A DNA stretch of 64,000 bases from Epiperipatus broadwayi (Eukaryota; Onychophora; Udeonychophora; Euonychophora; Peripatidae): positions 6,245,011 to 6,309,010 of the forward strand of contig JAQFVV010006221.1 in NCBI GenBank assembly GCA_028023455.1, written 5' to 3'. The translations under genes and the position numbers were made by a program. Of the stretch, positions 60,802-64,000 are shown one piece after another; the first letter of the stretch is position 1; every line of letters starts with the position of its first letter. Below the pieces are notes generated by a model. That model ran no database searches. It saw nothing but the letters and a program-made list of their open reading frames with translations, and had not been told where the DNA came from.

Positions 60802-61090
60802 GCTAATATATTTATTATTTTTATTGTTATATGTATATATGATCAGCAACAGAGACTCAGTCTTGTTTAGAGAGTATTAGCATTATATATGGATACAATA
60901 GAAGCCTAAAGAGTTTAAATTGTAATATGAGGCTAATGATTTATTTAATATCTATGAATAGAGAAAATTTCTTTGGTCATTTATCTTAATTGCAGTTTTG
61001 GCCAAAGGTTAATTCCAGTGAAGAAATGCTATTAAAACTACTAGGTAAACAAAATTTTATTTTAATGCAGCCAATCAATATATTGTTCAA

Positions 61091-61149
61091 GTGTATCAGT
61101 GTTATGAGATAGTGTGGAGAGTGGTGGGTCATGTGAAAGTCTGTGCTCA
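61091..61149. repeat. Family A end fragment
   Basis: The last 59 bp match the 4071 element tip, including the full 32-bp inverted end AGTGGTGGGTCATGTGAAAG and flanks, and extend inward through TATCAGTGTTATGAGATAG. The other end is missing. Confidence 0.75.
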
Positions 61150-61305
61150 TATACCCTATATATTATATTAAATAGAATCATTTTACCCTTTTAACACTCA
61201 TATGTAAATCAATAAACATCACATGATTACCATTTCTTATGCTTGCTTATGTAAATCAATAAACATCACATGTTCATCATTTCTTATGTTTGCTTATGTT
61301 ATTAA

Positions 61306-61495
61306 AACAGGTTCTATACATATTGCCAATCAGATCCAAGGATTCTCACTGATGAAGGCCACAAGCCAGAAACTAGTCTGGAGATATTGGATGAGTAGGC
61401 ACTAGATGAGGATTTTATGAAGCTTCTGGCATCCATTGGTTACTCTGGCTTGCACTGAATGGCAATACATATAGATAGTTTTGCCTGTTTTATAT
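61306..61495. mobile_element. Family B element with ribozyme motif
   Basis: Inverted ends (ACAGGTTCTATACATATTGC and, in reverse, ACAGGCAAAACTATCTATAT) surround a plus-strand hammerhead motif. A duplicated block with AAATCAATAAACATCACATG lies just outside at 61206-61290. The 60-codon open frame at 61223-61405 is a translation of the repeat. Confidence 0.75.
61344..61384 (+). ncRNA. Hammerhead ribozyme motif, family B
   Basis: UCUCA, core CUGAUGA, A, stem II GGC / CACAA / GCC, A, core GAAAC, UAGUC with the GUC site (cleavage after 61378), UGGAGA. Stem III is reduced to A-U and C-G closing a two-base loop, as in other minimal hammerheads. Stem I pairs imperfectly or with one bulge. Confidence 0.6.
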
Positions 61496-62600
61496 GTAAA
61501 TCACCATAAATGAAATATGTATTAATAATAAATATTGTAATTTACTCATAAAAGTGTTAAAGAGAATAGAAATTACTCTATCCTATGCTGTATATTTATT
61601 CACAACATTAAAATGAAACTTTGTTATGTCTGCTATTGATTTAAATTTGAGTCTTATTAATAATAATCATTAACTAATTACAATCATTTTATATCTGCAG
61701 GCTTTCTGATAAAGATGTGTGGTATAACAACATTATGGCATATGGAGGGAAAAGTGTTTCCAATATTTTATATATAATTTGAGTGCTGTATATATATATT
61801 CTTTGTATGCACATAGATGGGGTTCATGTATAATAATTAATTATGTTGTGCCCACAGCCTGAAGATTAAGTTTGGACTGGGTGAACTCTGGAAACTTTTT
61901 AGGTCATAAACAGTTCTAGATTGTATCATCTAGTAGTCATTTGTAAATGAATATCTAGGTAATCGTAACTAAAAAATAAACATCTCCTAATTAATCTAGA
62001 TTGGTCTGATGAGTGACAATGTGCTGATTGTATAACAAAAATATGATTGTAATGTGATATGGTTTTCACTACTGACGGGGAAATAAATTACTTCTATGGG
62101 CATTGGGTTTATAGTTACCATTACTTTTATATAATGTACTGCAATATTTTATATGAGATTTTTTTAAGTGGTTAAAGGTAATTTTCCTTTATTTATTTTT
62201 TCATTTAATATAGCTGTTTGTTAAAATGTTATTCTTTTGATGAAAAAAGACGAGTTACATCGTTTTAAAGTTTTATAAATTAATATAAATACAGCATAAT
62301 TGTTTTTAGTGTACTATGTCTAAAATGTTTATATAAAAATTGAATAAAATTATTATAAATAGCTGTCAAGAATTTTTACAAAGGTTCATTTTTATAGATA
62401 TTTGAACAATTTAGTTAATTACAGTATAAGTAGTGATTAATTTCTGCTCCTTGATGCAGGTCCCTTGTCTTGTAATTTATCTTTCACTGCTTTTACAAAA
62501 CATGTTATAACTTAGTGTAGAGTTGTTCTCCATATATAATGATGCTCAGACAGTTTTTCACTATAGTGTCACATAACCACCATTTCTTATGCTTACGCAA
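61496..62600. other. AT-rich stretch without recognised gene
   Basis: A weak minus-strand open block at 62456-62510 (VKDKLQDKGPASRSRN then stop) lacks a convincing acceptor. Nothing else is supported. Confidence 0.35.
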
Positions 62601-62606
62601 TCTATT

Positions 62607-62783
62607 AACATCGTAGCAACTTTCTCCAAAGCTCCTCACTGATGAAACCCACAAGTTAGAAACTAGTTTGGGGATATTGGATGAGTAGGAACTAGATAGA
62701 GATTTTTATGCTCTAACCTTCTAGCATTGGTTGTTTATTATGGTTTGAAGTAGATGCCAATGTTGTGTGGAGAAAGTTGTTAC
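62607..62783. mobile_element. Family B element, diverged, with ribozyme motif
   Basis: Inverted ends (GTAGCAACTTTCTCC and GGAGAAAGTTGTTAC) flank the motif. The tip sequence differs from the other family B copies while the centre is conserved. Confidence 0.7.
62633..62674 (+). ncRNA. Hammerhead-like motif, family B
   Basis: UCCUCA, CUGAUGA, then GAAAC, UAGUU and UGGGGA. Stem I pairs over six positions, the best of the family. Stem II keeps only two of three pairs (ACC/GUU), and the cleavage triplet is GUU rather than GUC, which is usually cleaved less well. Confidence 0.55.
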
Positions 62784-62849
62784 CATGTTGGACAGTTTTT
62801 CCCAGTCAATAGGACTAAAGGAGTATTTCAAATAAATCTTTCAGATGTT

Positions 62850-62855
62850 TTTTAT
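62850..62855 (-). terminator. Possible polyadenylation signal AATAAA
   Basis: It lies 84 nt downstream, on the minus strand, of the stop codon of the candidate exon at 62939-63039. Confidence 0.3.
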
Positions 62856-62938
62856 TTTAATTATCATCTTGATATTTTGCACCAAAAAACTTTTGTTTAG
62901 AAATGTATCGTCCATCTCTTTGGCTTCTTCCAATCAAA

Positions 62939-63039
62939 TTAGTCTCTATTTGCATAAGTTTGATAGTCAAGTTGTTCAAAGACAGCACAAACAAATCTTT
63001 TTAATTCTTTCCTTTGGCATGTATTTGTCATCCAAATCT
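62939..63039 (-). CDS. Candidate terminal exon on the minus strand
   Basis: A long pyrimidine tract and AG (CTTTTATTTCATTAG) precede 63039. One frame gives 32 codons, IWMTNTCQRKELKRFVCAVF then EQLDYQTYANRD, and a TAA at 62941-62939. A second frame gives 20 codons ending KKICLCCL. An AATAAA follows at 62850-62855. After the first stop the same frame continues FDWKKPKRW before the next stop, so a decayed transposase-like relic is an alternative. No family is recognised. Confidence 0.38.
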
Positions 63040-63056
63040 CTAATGAAATAAAAGAA

Positions 63057-63960
63057 AATGTAAGAATACAAGCTTATTTGGATTTTCTAATTTTGATAGT
63101 GCACCAATTATAATGTGCATATTTTTGAACTATATTTATTTTTCCACGTTGAAAAAGTGCAATTGTGCTAAGGGCATTGCAATAGTCTTAGAATGTTAAT
63201 AAAATACACTTGTCTTATGACCAAAAATTATTATTTCCTAATATTCATTTTTAGTGGAAAAAGATAACTGAATAATGAATATAAAAAGCCTTCATATAAA
63301 CTACAAGAATGCTGTAATCAGAGAAGTGCAACTTTTTTTGATTAGAATTTATGCTGATTTTATATTAGCTCTAACTTATATTAGGGTGTTCAGAGAAATG
63401 TTGTACCTAGTATAAATGTTGTTGCCAATGATGACTAAATGTAACTATGGGGAGTATCCAAAAAGATTCCAAAGACATGAAGACAAAGATTGTTTAACTT
63501 TATACTTGATCTCAAAACTGTAAGATATATTGCCATTAAAATATGCTTTGACTTTAAAATTTTTATGGAAGAATGTAAAGTATCATGTTTGATGGGAATC
63601 CTTTCTAATGGTCTGTAAAATCTCTATCTAATTATATTAGTGAAAATCTTGATAAGGTTAGTGAAATTAATGAAGAGTAATTTTTATTTTAACTTTTCTT
63701 AGAGTTCCTCTAACTTTTATACAACATGGGGGGGGGGGGTAAATAAAAGAATAATCCTATGTGTTTGTTTTTACATTTTATTAAAGTTTTTATTCTTTTT
63801 TGTTGTTGTTCATTTCAGTGAACATATTTTTTTGAAGAGTTGATAAAAGCATTTAATATAATTTCTTTTATCTCTATTATTTATTTATTCTATCAATGAC
63901 GTAATGGCTGATTAGATTCCAGTGCTTGTGCATGGTAAATTTTTCTAAATTTTCCAAACC
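63057..63960. other. AT-rich stretch without recognised gene
   Basis: If the exon at 62939-63039 is real this would be upstream intron. A G12 run lies at 63728-63739. Confidence 0.35.
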
Positions 63961-63963
63961 AAA

Positions 63964-64000
63964 TTTTTTTTTTTTTCCATGTGTCATAGCATCGGCTGGG
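63964..64000 (-). mobile_element. tRNA-derived SINE, copy 7, cut by window end
   Basis: A poly(T) tract followed by CCATGTGTCATAGCATCGGC is the 3' end of the SINE family in minus orientation. The tRNA-like head lies beyond the window. Confidence 0.8.

Noticed and set aside
62456-62510. Minus-strand block VKDKLQDKGPASRSRN plus stop as a terminal exon
   Set aside because: Acceptor lacks a pyrimidine tract and the open stretch is only 16 codons.
1-64000. Bacterial-type systems, CRISPR arrays, operons or canonical tRNA genes
   Set aside because: No regularly spaced repeats, no clustered ORFs and no intact cloverleaf; tRNA-like sequences are SINE heads.

Overview
The window is eukaryotic, almost certainly animal: very AT-rich DNA with spliceosomal exon signals, Pol II-type promoters, tRNA-derived SINEs, an RTE-type LINE, an LTR element, Penelope-like remnants and many foldback (MITE-like) elements. 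No bacterial operons or ribosome-binding sites are present. An invertebrate, plausibly a lophotrochozoan such as a mollusc or flatworm, fits the repeat mix, but the species cannot be fixed by eye.

Host genes appear only as fragments. On the + strand, two internal exons (5343-5409 and 6456-6564) have good splice sites and one open frame each. On the - strand there is a convincing last coding exon at 29740-29844, with an acceptor, 34 codons, a stop and an AATAAA signal. A weaker terminal exon lies at 62939-63039 (-). Core promoters with TATA boxes are proposed at 44183-44275 (+), followed by a clean 43-codon ORF, at 59554-59587 (-), followed by a 39-codon ORF, and at 49070 (+) and 7937 (+). None of these products could be named.

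Mobile DNA dominates. 52572-55567 (-) is a full-length RTE-type LINE with a perfect 17-bp target duplication and two in-frame stops. 23235-26749 is a short non-autonomous LTR element (two ~1.38-kb LTRs, a retroviral-type primer-binding site on the - strand, no coding interior). 17951-21604 is a 3.65-kb foldback element with arms of 1.7-1.9 kb. A tRNA-derived SINE family has seven copies, four with clear target duplications. Decayed reverse transcriptase traces lie at 4640-5170 (LINE, interrupted by a SINE) and 9800-11971 (Penelope-like). Three copies of a ~0.9-kb repeat (family C) and several short palindromic elements fill much of the rest.

The most interesting signal is a set of hammerhead-ribozyme-like motifs inside two families of inverted-repeat elements. 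Family A has one copy at 4161-4204 with a complete core and three helices. Family B has five recognisable cores (22629-22668, 36663-36703, 48021-48062, 61344-61384, 62633-62674) that share CUGANGA, GAAA and a UH cleavage site. Stem II and stem I change in paired ways between some copies. Hammerheads are known from Penelope-like retroelements and retrozymes; here they sit in the arms of foldback elements, sometimes as inverted pairs, so the elements may be mobilised or processed as self-cleaving RNAs.
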